Shown piece by piece: positions 55,569 to 64,000 of a stretch of 64,000 bases of DNA. Under the pieces are notes generated by a model. That model saw only the letters and a list, made by a program, of their open reading frames with translations, was not told the origin of the DNA and made no database searches. The position numbers and the translations under genes are program-made. This DNA comes from Psococerastis gibbosa (Eukaryota; Arthropoda; Insecta; Psocodea; Psocidae): assembly GCA_963971405.1 (NCBI GenBank), contig OZ020484.1, positions 30,092,770 to 30,156,769 on the forward strand, read 5' to 3'. How positions within the stretch are numbered: position 1 is the stretch's first letter; every line of letters begins with the position of its first letter.

Positions 55569-56737
55569 GATTCCATCCGGAGTCCCGGATTCAGAACTGA
55601 ATCTGGACCACTCCCTCCGTCCGTCACCGAACCCACGATCATCCAAATTAACATGACGAAAACAACAACAGAGAATAGCTGTGGACTGGACTTTTGTAAG
55701 AAAGCTAAACTCAAGGTGCCTGCCGACAGTTTCTCCAATAATTTAAATGATTTCCCTAACCTGAGGACTGGACGCCCATCTATTCAGGGAATGGATTATA
55801 GCCCCGGATCGTGAAGAAGAGCGACACGCTCCCTTCACCAACCGAATCCATCCTCCACTCCCGGAACAGCGACGCCGTCCTTCTCTCAACTTATAGATTA
55901 TACAGCATATTCAAGTAAACAGTTCCTTTCAGGTACAAATTGGTAAAGACACTTACAGGTTCCAGCGGATCTTACTGCTAATTAGTTATTCGAAGTGAAA
56001 TAGAGGGATAATTTGACCCAGGATCCCTCGGTCCTAGCCCATGTCCTTAGCCTCCGTGCATCATCGGGAACTGCTGGCCCTTTACAGGCCTAAGACGCTC
56101 CTCCCGGACATCCATCTTTTTCCTCGACGTAGCTCCCCATCAGGGGAAATACGCCAGGACTACGCCTCCTCGGAGCTCCTTAAGCCTTCCTTACGTCCTC
56201 TTACGACCGCTGGTGATGGTCCGGATTCAGGACTTCTTAGAAGTCTTAAGTATTCTTATGCACTCTTACATGAGGAATTTAGGGAAATTCTTCCCGATAA
56301 AATTTAGAACTTTACTGCTTAAAGAACACCTCTACTCTGAATCTTGTGACACTCGTACTTGCCCAAGTAAACTGTCTTCTGCAATGGCCAATGGAAGAAA
56401 AATGGCGCGGAAAAGTTAATAGTTGGCGCAATTGATATTTTTCTACAATTTCTTCTGTTTGACGATAATAGGACGTTCCTGTGACTCATTTTAAAATATA
56501 TATTTTATTATTTTGTTAAAAGTTTTATGGATCCACCTTACCTCGGGGTATTTTATTAAATTTTGGAAATTCTCGGATTTACCACCTAATTAGCGCAAAG
56601 TTTGCCTTAACCATTCGAGAGTCAGATCTTTGTTAGTTTTTATAAATAATTAAAATGGCGAAGGAGGACCTAAACAAGGATTGGGTTATTGTAAGTTTTC
56701 AGATTTTTGTTTAGATTGTAAGAACTATGCATTTCGA
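55565..56737. other. unassigned segment between the poly-A and the inverted repeat
   Basis: It is GC-richer than the surroundings up to about 56400. A 53-codon frame at 55653-55814 (SCGLDFCKKAKLKVPADS) and an 88-codon frame at 56041-56307 are open, but neither matches a family I know. A short inverted repeat (TCCGATTCCATCCGGA) lies at 55567-55582. It may be a captured transcript or the former interior of the inverted-repeat element. Confidence 0.4.
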
Positions 56738-56934
56738 CCCCACGGTCGGAATGATTTGAAACGGTGGCGGAAATAACCCGCTACATAGAGACTTATTAAT
56801 GATGTCTGCTACCATATTATAAATAAATTTATACTAGATAAGTTTAGTATCTACATAATAGTCTCCTTAAACAAAACAAACTAAAAATCTCAAATCACAA
56901 ATGAAGTAAAATCGCCGGTGGAATTGCCGCCTAA

Positions 56935-57762
56935 AGTCATACACCAAATTAATTATCTCACTTTGTACATCGCGAATGTTTCATTTAATATTATGCACAA
57001 TTTTAATTAAACACAATGCGTACATAAATTAAGCTGATATAAGTAATTAGGTATAGGCATAGCCTACACATGCAGTAGGTAGACACAGGGCCGTAAAGTG
57101 AATCAACCACGGAGAAAACTGTCCCCTTCACCCTCCATACCTATACACACACATTAGAATTTTATTTTGGAGGAAAAAGGCAAAAAAAGCACAAATTGTT
57201 CAGACATAACAAGCTGCAAGCTGCTATAAAGTTTTAGATATTGAACTGAAAAAGGGCTTTTTAGTATTGACGGTGAATTGGGGGTTTCGGGGGACCGACA
57301 CCAAACAATTTGCATTACCAGAAATTTTTGTGTTTTTAATTGAATCCTCAGAAAACTGTGTTGACTGGGAAGCCACCGACCATAAGGTACGGTGACGGGG
57401 TGAAATTAACGAACAGAAATCATGCTTCAGTAGCTATGATTCCAAAAACAAAATTGATCGTAAATAATAAAAGTTTGACAACGTCATCAAGCCGCGTAGT
57501 TTTATTTACATATGACATGGTGTCAGCCAATAACTCACATCACACTGCCTTATTATTCTATTATCATTATCGCAATTTCAGTTGTTTACCATTGAAACCC
57601 GTTGATTCATTTATTTCGTTCACTATCGACGGCATTCATCAACATTCAACACCCATGTCTTTCCGTATTCTGATAGCCCTACAATGAATTTGGTGTCCAT
57701 GTGTGATTTTCACCTAGGTCATTTTGTATTGATTTTTATTGTAAGTTAATGCATAGCGGAAC
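56935..57762. other. no confident gene
   Basis: A 115-codon plus-strand frame at 57340-57687 has no recognisable pattern. The rest is AT-rich. Confidence 0.4.
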
Positions 57763-58015
57763 TGAAGAACCAGTAGAATCCTGGCTGATGGGCCGTGGTC
57801 GAAATGAAAGCGAGTGCCGACGTCGCTACGACGAGTCGCTACGGAGCCACCGAGGTGCAACCTTTGCAGTCTACTCAGCGCCACTAGAGATGTCGACCGC
57901 AGATGTTGACGAAAAGTTTGGAAGTTCGCTTTCGTTTCGACCACGGCCCATCAGCCCGGATTCTTCTGGTTCTTCATTCGACACTGGCGGTGAAAGCCGT
58001 TGCAGTTACATAGCG
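57763..58015 (+). repeat. dispersed repeat with GATGTTGACGAAA core, inverted ends
   Basis: It starts GAAGAACCAGTAGAATCCTG, with GGCTGATGGGCCGTGGTCGA and AATGAAAGCGA. It ends with the complement (TCGCTTTCGTTTCGACCACG, CCCATCAGCCCGGATTC, GGTTCTTCATTCG) and GGCGGTGAAAGCCGTTGCAG. The core reads GAGATGTCGACCGCAGATGT, then TGACGAAAAG. This is the best copy for seeing the inverted end structure. Confidence 0.75.
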
Positions 58016-58744
58016 GAACTGTTTAAAGAAATGAAATGAAATATTGAATTGAATTTAAATGACTTTATTGATATACCGAAACGCGAACAATAAAACTACA
58101 AAATCTCGTTTTCATGCAAACCTTAAAAAGATTGTATTATTAATTATTATTAATTAGTTCTCACCCCATGTAGTTTTTAAATTTTTGAAAAAATTCCGTT
58201 AAAATCTGCTCAATGCTTTACAAATACAGTATTTGGAATAGATCGCCGTCTATCAGAGGGGTCGCGTTCGACTATGGAAGCCTTAAAATCTGACATCCAT
58301 TTCTTGCGTTTAATAAGACGACTAGGCTTGGATAGCACTCACTGCGGAGCAAGAGTTCTACTTACTAGTCACGTGACGAATTGATACAAGAGGCCTAATT
58401 CCACAGAATGTGCCACCATAGCCCAGTGTTTTAATGGTCCTAAGCAAATGAAGTCAATCAAAGAAATCAAAGAATTCAAACTAAACTTTATCCACTATGA
58501 CTGCGTGCTTACCTCTACTTGGTTTAGCAAACGTTTTATACTTTCATGTAGAAGCCTGATTGAACTTGACTCTTCCTGCAATATAACAGCTGTCAGTAGT
58601 TATTATGGTGCAGCGTTGGTTACACATCGGACGGTACGATTTTTGTTATTGTTTTTGTTATTTCCTATTTTCGTGGGTTCCACCTGTCTCACCTCGATCC
58701 TAGACATAAAATAAATGAAATTAGAAGGTAAATATCTACTGTAA

Positions 58745-58906
58745 GGTGGGTATTCCACATACGTCAATCGTCAATGAAAAATTGAAAAATGACGTTTTAG
58801 CAGACATTAAAGACATACTAAAAATTCTGCTACCACGTCAATTTACGTCATTGTTACGTCATTTTTCAATTTTTCATTGACGATTGACGTATGTGAAATA
58901 CCCGCC
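58745..58906. mobile_element. MITE with TAA target duplication
   Basis: It is flanked by TAA on both sides. Its ends are GGTGGGTATTCCACATACGT and the near-exact complement ending ATACCCGCC. The arms share CAATCGTCAATGAAAAATTG with the copy at 47105. Confidence 0.85.
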
Positions 58907-58909
58907 TAA

Positions 58910-59760
58910 ATTGTAGTAGCCAAAATAATTGAAAATAAAACGTCTTAAATCTAAATATCTATGCAAATGAAAACTCAGTATGATTATAATATGCCCATGA
59001 TAATAATAATAATATATAATATAATAGTATAATAGTAAAATAATAACAAGACGCCCATTTTGGGGCTCATTGGTGTTGGTCGTGGGTCAAAATAGAATAC
59101 GCTTATTGGCTTACTTAGTATCGATTAAATTATAATGTAGTAAATTGACTGACAACAGACTTACTAAACTATCCCCTCCCGCCCCCCCCCCCCTAGTTTT
59201 GTGATTTTAGTGGTTTGTTTCCCAGGTCAAGTAGAAATTGGAAATTCCTTCACGGAGCTGAGGCGGGTCGTATTTTTTTTTTAATCCCCATCCCATTTAC
59301 AACGTATTAGATAATTCCATGACACATGACTTAAACAGGTATTATGTACTGTTTATTCCCCATTTTAGACATTAGACACATGAGTGACAGGGGCGTACCC
59401 TGGATTTTCGTAAATACGGGGTACAAATAGAGCCCTTTCCCGACCCATAGAAAAATGGGACTCACCAGGGGCGTATCACCACCATACGGCCCCTTAAGAA
59501 TCTTTAAAGGGACCGGTGCCCATCCCCCCTCCCCCCCCCCCCGGAAAGTAGTACTAGTAGACGTATAATTTTCATTTATTTATTTGGATAATATTGTACC
59601 CACCTACGTATTTTGCGGCATGTGTAATACGCACCTGAGGCTACCGCCCCTCCCACGGGGGTTCGAGGTGGTTCTCCGAGGCAAAATTAGCCGATACAAT
59701 TTTTTGACTATCTGATTAATGGTTATCTGAAATACTTGTTGTTTTGTTATTGGCTTTTAG
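58910..59760. other. no gene seen; possible MITE ends
   Basis: AT-rich with poly-C runs at 59178-59192 and 59525-59542. CAGGGGCGTACCCTGG (59388) and CAGGGGCGTATCACC (59465) look like hAT-MITE ends in the same orientation; I could not pair them. Confidence 0.4.
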
Positions 59761-59926
59761 TGGTGACAGCCAGTTCCCGGGTTTATGTTGTCAGCCAGTC
59801 ATAGTGCAGCCCTGCATCCTTGAGTGTCAGTTAGACCGGTCTCTGTGTGCAGGCCAACAACCTATCCGAAGCATCAATGGTGGAGACACCCTCCCTTTGC
59901 AATCCTGCCACCATCTCAACCCGGAG
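59761..59926 (+). CDS. candidate internal exon of a Cys-rich protein
   Basis: It starts after TTATTGGCTTTTAG and ends at a GTAAGC donor. One frame stays open for all 55 codons, after a single leading base, and ends in phase 0. It contains six or more Cys (FPGLCCQPVIVQPCILECQL, SLCAGQQP, LQSCHHLNPE), like an extracellular disulphide-rich segment. No neighbouring exon was found within the window, so the gene cannot be named and this could be chance. Confidence 0.35.
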
Positions 59927-60107
59927 GTAAGCCAAAGCCAACATTCAAGGATCAGATATTGAGAATTTGAATCCTTCCTCGCTACGGCAGAGAGAAGACC
60001 CCACTATTCATAGCCTAATAATTTTTGTCAGTCTTTCCAACCGTAGAGCCATTCCCGCATTCGGCTGAACACAGGATAAGGTGTTTTCCGCACGCCAACG
60101 TGACTGC

Positions 60108-60312
60108 CTTTGAAGCAGTAGAATACGGGATGATAGGCCGTGGTCATTATGAACTTCCAAACGTTTCGTCAACATCTGCGGTTGGCATCATCAGTGGAAC
60201 TGCGTCGACTTTTAAGCTTGTATCTCGGAGGCTCAGCAGTAACTGTTTGGGTAACGTACGCTTTCGGAACCACCACGGCCTATCATCCCGGATTCTGCTG
60301 CTTCGTGAAAGC
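60108..60312 (-). repeat. dispersed repeat with CTGATGA...GACGAAACG core
   Basis: On the minus strand it holds CACTGATGATGCCAACCGC, then AGATGTTGACGAAACGTTTG and GAAGTTC. Outer parts CGGGATGATAGGCCGTGG and CCACGGCCTATCATCCCG are exact inverted repeats. Confidence 0.75.
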
Positions 60313-61509
60313 CTTAGTAATTATATTGTCTGCCTTTCCTGCACACTTTCTGCCCGTAGTGTGGAGTGTCCGAGTATGGAGGACTCAGGTTGAGCATACT
60401 CACATACGGAATAACGAATAAAAAAACTAAAAAACAGTGCTTTGCTGAAAAATAAAAAGAAATGTTGAAGGATCCGAATTCAGCCGTAGGAGATTTACAT
60501 GTTGGAAAGGATATTAAAGCAATAAATTGCAGACCAGGTGCTGCGCAAGCTGCTTCCCGACCGTTCTAATACACTTCCACTGATTTACAACCCCTTCTAC
60601 CTACCTGCCCCCCCTTCCCCCGTTCCGCTGAATTCCCTTCGTTCGCCTATTGCATTTACAAATTACTACCTTATTTTTTTACTTTTAGCAAAAAAATCAT
60701 TTTTTTAACTGCTGACCTGAATTTGACTTTTTTTATTTCTTTAATGTTTCGATGATGAAGATGTACGATTGTTATTGGCTTCTTGTAGTTGGTATTGTAA
60801 GTGCTGTTATATTTCATTGATGTTAGCCCCATCATAACCTTTTCTGCTAACCTATTCAGATTACTTTTGCCTTTCTTAATTTCAAGAAAAAATGCAAACT
60901 CTTTTTTCCAGACGATAACTGTTTTGCCGTGTAAAAAAATTTTCCGCCTGCGTGTATGCAAGAATGAACAGCGATTAACCTGGGTTGACAAACAGTTGTT
61001 CATTTATGTTTTATATCCTCTTTTATTTCCGTGGGGCTTTGGCATTCATTAGTCAGTACAATAATCAGCTATTTTTAATAATTTACACGTAGCCTATTCC
61101 CGGATAAGCTATAATTTTACGGAGCCAAGATTTTGCCTATTTCCAATAGGAAATAAGAATTATGGCTTCGTATCCCGTCCCATCCCATCCCGTCCATTCT
61201 CTTTTACCTTCTGCAGGAATTTTTTTTATTCATTCAGAATGGATGAATAAGATGATATATCATACTGAGTTGAAATTGAAGACGGCTATAGTATGTACTG
61301 TATACGGTATATACTATATATAAATTAAAGAAGTGTTCTGTAAGGGTCATTTCAACATTACCTCAATGGAATAATAAGAATAAATAACAATAGCCTAATA
61401 ATAATGTTGCGGTTTCCAACGCCTGTTTTCAGCATTTCTGCTTTAAGCAACCCTGTCAGAATCTGCTTGTTAACTTGAGGCACCCTAAGGGCAGACTCTT
61501 TCACCTCGG
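60313..61509. other. no gene seen
   Basis: Opposing short frames at 60671-61052 overlap each other; a CCCATCC/CCCGTCC short repeat lies at 61175-61195. No assignment. Confidence 0.4.
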
Positions 61510-61740
61510 GGGAAGGAGAGTTGACTGACAGGGTGGACCTCCTGATTATAGTGGATTCCGAACCACTTGGGGAACATAGAAAAGTCACACGATTAAATCG
61601 GAGGTGACCAGGGCTCGACACGCACGTAGACTGACTATAGTATAGTCTCAGCGCCTTATCATGTCCCACCATGTTCCCCTGCCAACTACCAAGTTTGCTG
61701 CAGTTTGAAACATGCTCTGCTCTCATGGATTCAACATGGT
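61510..61740 (-). mobile_element. SINE-like repeat, family 2, diverged copy
   Basis: The minus strand matches the copy at 29359-29606 in order: ACCATGTTGAAT, AACTTGGTAGT, GGGGAACATGGTGGGAC, GGTCACCTCCGATTTAATCG, CCCCAAGTGGTTCGGAATCC and ATAATCAGGAGGTCC. It contains extra sequence in the middle. Confidence 0.7.
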
Positions 61741-62919
61741 AAGGTCGTTGGCAAATAATAATGAATACGTTTATTTTTCATACATTTTACTACTGTATAT
61801 TTGTTTGGTTAATGTAAGTGCCCTTAACCATCGGTATGCGGGGTAAATACTGAATAGAATGCAAAATATGTATCCAATGCTGCTCGGCGTGTGAATCGCA
61901 AAATTTATGAACCTGAAGTGTAAGGACGTTTATCTCACTTTAAAGGGGAGGATGGCCTCTTGACGGACGAATGACGAAGGAATTTCAAATGATAATTTTT
62001 ATAGACGAGCCACCCGTTTTTTCAACTCCCAAGAGCCTCTTTTACGCTAATAAATCTTTGCAATAGACCTTTTGGGCGGGTCACTCCTGTAATATATTAA
62101 TTCATCTTGCACGAATAATTGCCTTTCCCACAAAAAACCGGTCTGTAGATGGCAAACTGGGTATTGTTCGCCCAAAACTTACCTACTGTAACAATTATCG
62201 TGTTGTGTCATCTGCTGGGTTTAGCTTCCTGGTGAGGAAGGTTTCGATTTTGACAAGGGTTTTTCTGTTATCCTCTGTTTCGAAATGATTAAGGTCCTCG
62301 ACCTTTTCTGTATCTTCTGTATTATTGGCAAGAAATTTTTGGTATAACGTTTTTCCTTGTGAGAGTGTTATTAAAAGTATTATTGTATATCTTGTTGCTT
62401 TATACGTTAGTATAAGAAACTTTGTGATGGTCGAAATTTTCAATAATTTCGATATTTCAAAGACTTTGCACCTTTTGAGGTTCCAAGAACGTAAAAGGTG
62501 GTTTTTACGTAATGCCTGTTTGTTGATTTGTGGGCAAACTACTCGGTGTATTTTGATGAAATTTGGCATGTACGTTAACAAAAAATGTATCTGGGATTTT
62601 TATTTTGGGTTGACTCAATTTTGGGGGGTTTATGGCTCCAACAATTTTTTTTAACTCACATATATTGTAGTCGTTATTAATGCAAAGATAACGCAATAGG
62701 TCCCTTGCCCCTTGATAGTTTGATTCTGGGGCAAAAAAATCAATTTCCAATTTTCCATGAAAAATCATTGAAAACTAATTTTAACCGTTCTATCCATGCT
62801 TTCTAACTTCACGTATGTTGTAAGTATTAAATAGAGTAACAAAACCAAACAGGTTGCTTTCCCAAGCAAGGTTTTGGTTATTATATTATTTTTTGAAGAA
62901 ACTATTATGGCTATATACT
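61741..62919. other. no confident gene; possible transposon remnant
   Basis: A minus-strand frame of 128 codons (62581-62195) and an opposing plus-strand frame overlap. The nearby GTATTTTGATGAAATTTGGC motif is of a kind common in non-coding parts of insect DNA transposons, and a similar phrase occurs inside the hAT element at about 11180. No domain is recognised. Confidence 0.4.
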
Positions 62920-63076
62920 GGCTACATTTTCTGGCCATGCTTCGGAGGGCATGTAAAGCAGGCAGTCCCGGGCTTTTCCTAGTTGAGTGTAAGAGAGGGC
63001 TTTATAGCCCTAACTCCGCTAGGTTGACTTAGTAATAGAAACAATAAAAAGTCCTTATTTATTTTTATTTATTTAT
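62920..63076 (+). mobile_element. tRNA-derived SINE, family 1, 5'-truncated
   Basis: The body GCTACATTTTCTGGCCATGC, GTAAAGCAGGCAGTCCCGGG and TTTATAGCCCTAACTCCGCT is followed by TTAGTAATAGAAACAAT and a TTATTTATTTATTT tail. The tRNA-like head is absent. Confidence 0.8.
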
Positions 63077-63319
63077 TTTTGTTATAGTTTTTTTTAGTGA
63101 ATAATTATATTGAACACAATGCAATACAATACAATTATAACTAAACAAAAAACACTTAAAAACTAACTTTTAACTTAAATAACTAACAACAATAAGAAAT
63201 AAAAATAAAAATTTACAAAACGAAATAAATGCAATCGTCCCACCAATCAATTCAGTGCGTTGGGATGGGGAAAGTAGAGGCGACCGAAATTTAACCCCAA
63301 GACTTTTTTTTATTTTTAT

Positions 63320-63500
63320 TATAGTTAATCGCATACAAACAATTCAATGAATGTATCCGATTGACCTCTTCTGTCGCCTCACTAAGTTACCTAATAGGTA
63401 CTTGTGTCGAGTTACGACACGTGTAGAGACTCGCACAGGTACAAGTACGCTACAACCTGGCCATCGAAGTCGATTTACCGGGGAGCTACTCATTTTATCT
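63320..63500. repeat. dispersed repeat, second copy of 34100-34290
   Basis: Shares CAATTCAATGAATGTATCCG, GAGTTACGACA and GTGTAGAGACTCGCACAGG with the copy at 34100. Same orientation. Confidence 0.7.
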
Positions 63501-63598
63501 ATCTCGGTACCTATACTAACTAATAAATAGGGAAGCCTGTACGGGTTCACTCGTACCGGATGTTACACTTACACCTTTCCTTCGCTCAACCCCTGAAC

Positions 63599-63921
63599 CA
63601 GTGGCGTAGCCAGGGGGGGGGGGGTCAGCGGGGTCCGGACCCCCCCCCCCAAAATTTAGCAAAATAGCAAATTTTTTAGATAGTTATCTTTAAAAAATCG
63701 CCGGCGAGACCCCGGTCCCCCTTTTTCCAGTTTTGTTAATAAAGTTATCGTCTTCAAAATCAAAATTTTTTGCCGACAAACTATTCAGGCCTATCTTTTA
63801 AAAAACAATCCCCGGGGAGGGGGGGCGCCAAATGAAACACCACCCTATTCGAAAACCTTTAAACAAACTTTATGAAAACTGGACCCCCCCCCCCCCAATA
63901 AAAATTCTGACTACGCCACTG
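63599..63921. mobile_element. hAT-type MITE with G/C runs, both ends present
   Basis: The ends CAGTGGCGTAGCCAGG and, inverted, CAGTGGCGTAGTCAG lie next to CCCTGAAC and CCCTATAC (6 of 8 match). Inner G13/C11 and C13 runs and GGGGTCCGGACCCC are present. It is the inverted, more complete partner of 22424-22756. Confidence 0.85.
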
Positions 63922-64000
63922 CCCTATACCAAGTCCTGTTTTTGCTTCACTCATCTTCTTTTTGAATTGTAATCCATTAATTGGTTTGCAGCGAATGTTT

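Larger units (their letters stand above)
50133..56931. mobile_element. 6.8-kb inverted-repeat unit with TAA targets, carrying a LINE
   Basis: The left end 50133-50273 and the right end 56785-56931 are about 90% identical inverted repeats starting GGCGGCAATTCCACCGGCGA, with TAA on each side (50130-50132 and 56932-56934). Their inner sequence matches the small MITE at 31094. Between them a 47-bp direct repeat (50274-50320 and 56738-56784, starting CCCCACGGTCGGAATG and ending AACCCGCTAC) bounds 50321-56737, which includes a LINE. The simplest reading is a palindromic MITE opened at its centre by an insertion. Confidence 0.7.

Noticed and set aside
60025-60421. Two overlapping frames of 122 and 93 codons
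   Set aside because: They lie over the inverted dispersed repeat at 60108-60312.

Overview
This is a repeat-rich, AT-rich animal nuclear window. Nothing bacterial or viral-genomic is present: there are no operons, ribosome-binding sites or dense gene packing. The mix of a BEL/Pao LTR retrotransposon, hAT transposons, several LINE lineages, tRNA-derived SINEs and many miniature inverted-repeat elements, together with GT-AG introns, points to an invertebrate, most likely an arthropod. An insect is my guess; I cannot name the species.

Layout. 1-5162 (+): the 3' part of one spliced host gene. Six exons join in a consistent reading frame and end at a stop at 5162; its product is unrecognised and looks alpha-helical in its first half. 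Intron 1-2 holds a decayed tandem copy of exon 2. The last large intron holds a LINE 3' end split by a 1.4-kb palindrome. 5396-7100: a SINE, a dispersed repeat and a LINE stub. 7207-17285 (+): one BEL/Pao element with two nearly identical LTRs. Its gag is interrupted by a complete 3.8-kb hAT transposon (8227-11993) with an open 814-codon transposase and a perfect 8-bp target-site duplication. Its reverse transcriptase is interrupted by a LINE stub, and it carries several frame breaks. 17850-20238 (-): a 5'-truncated LINE. 20313-30100: non-autonomous hAT elements, fold-back elements and LINE stubs. 30100-50130: mostly unassigned AT-rich DNA dotted with MITEs, SINEs, a tRNA-like palindrome (44836-45034), a roughly 230-bp tandem repeat (43560-44300) and G/C-run hAT MITEs. 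50133-56931: a 6.8-kb unit bounded by long inverted repeats and TAA target sites. It contains a nearly complete two-ORF LINE of the LOA/Jockey/I group with endonuclease, reverse transcriptase and RNase H. 56935-64000: dispersed repeats, a TWA-target MITE, an orphan exon candidate, a SINE and a hAT MITE.

Interaction. Apart from the first gene and two orphan exon candidates, everything recognisable is mobile DNA. The nesting order can be read directly: hAT and LINE inserted in BEL/Pao; a palindrome inserted in LINE 3' sequence; a SINE inserted in LINE sequence; a LINE inserted in an inverted-repeat element. The hAT transposase and the LOA-like LINE are the only elements whose coding regions look close to functional. 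The hAT MITEs with CAG-type ends and 8-bp duplications are plausible passengers of hAT transposases, but their ends differ from those of the full-length copy here. No clear new biological system was found. The most notable items are the large palindromes, the tRNA-like palindrome and the composite inverted-repeat unit.
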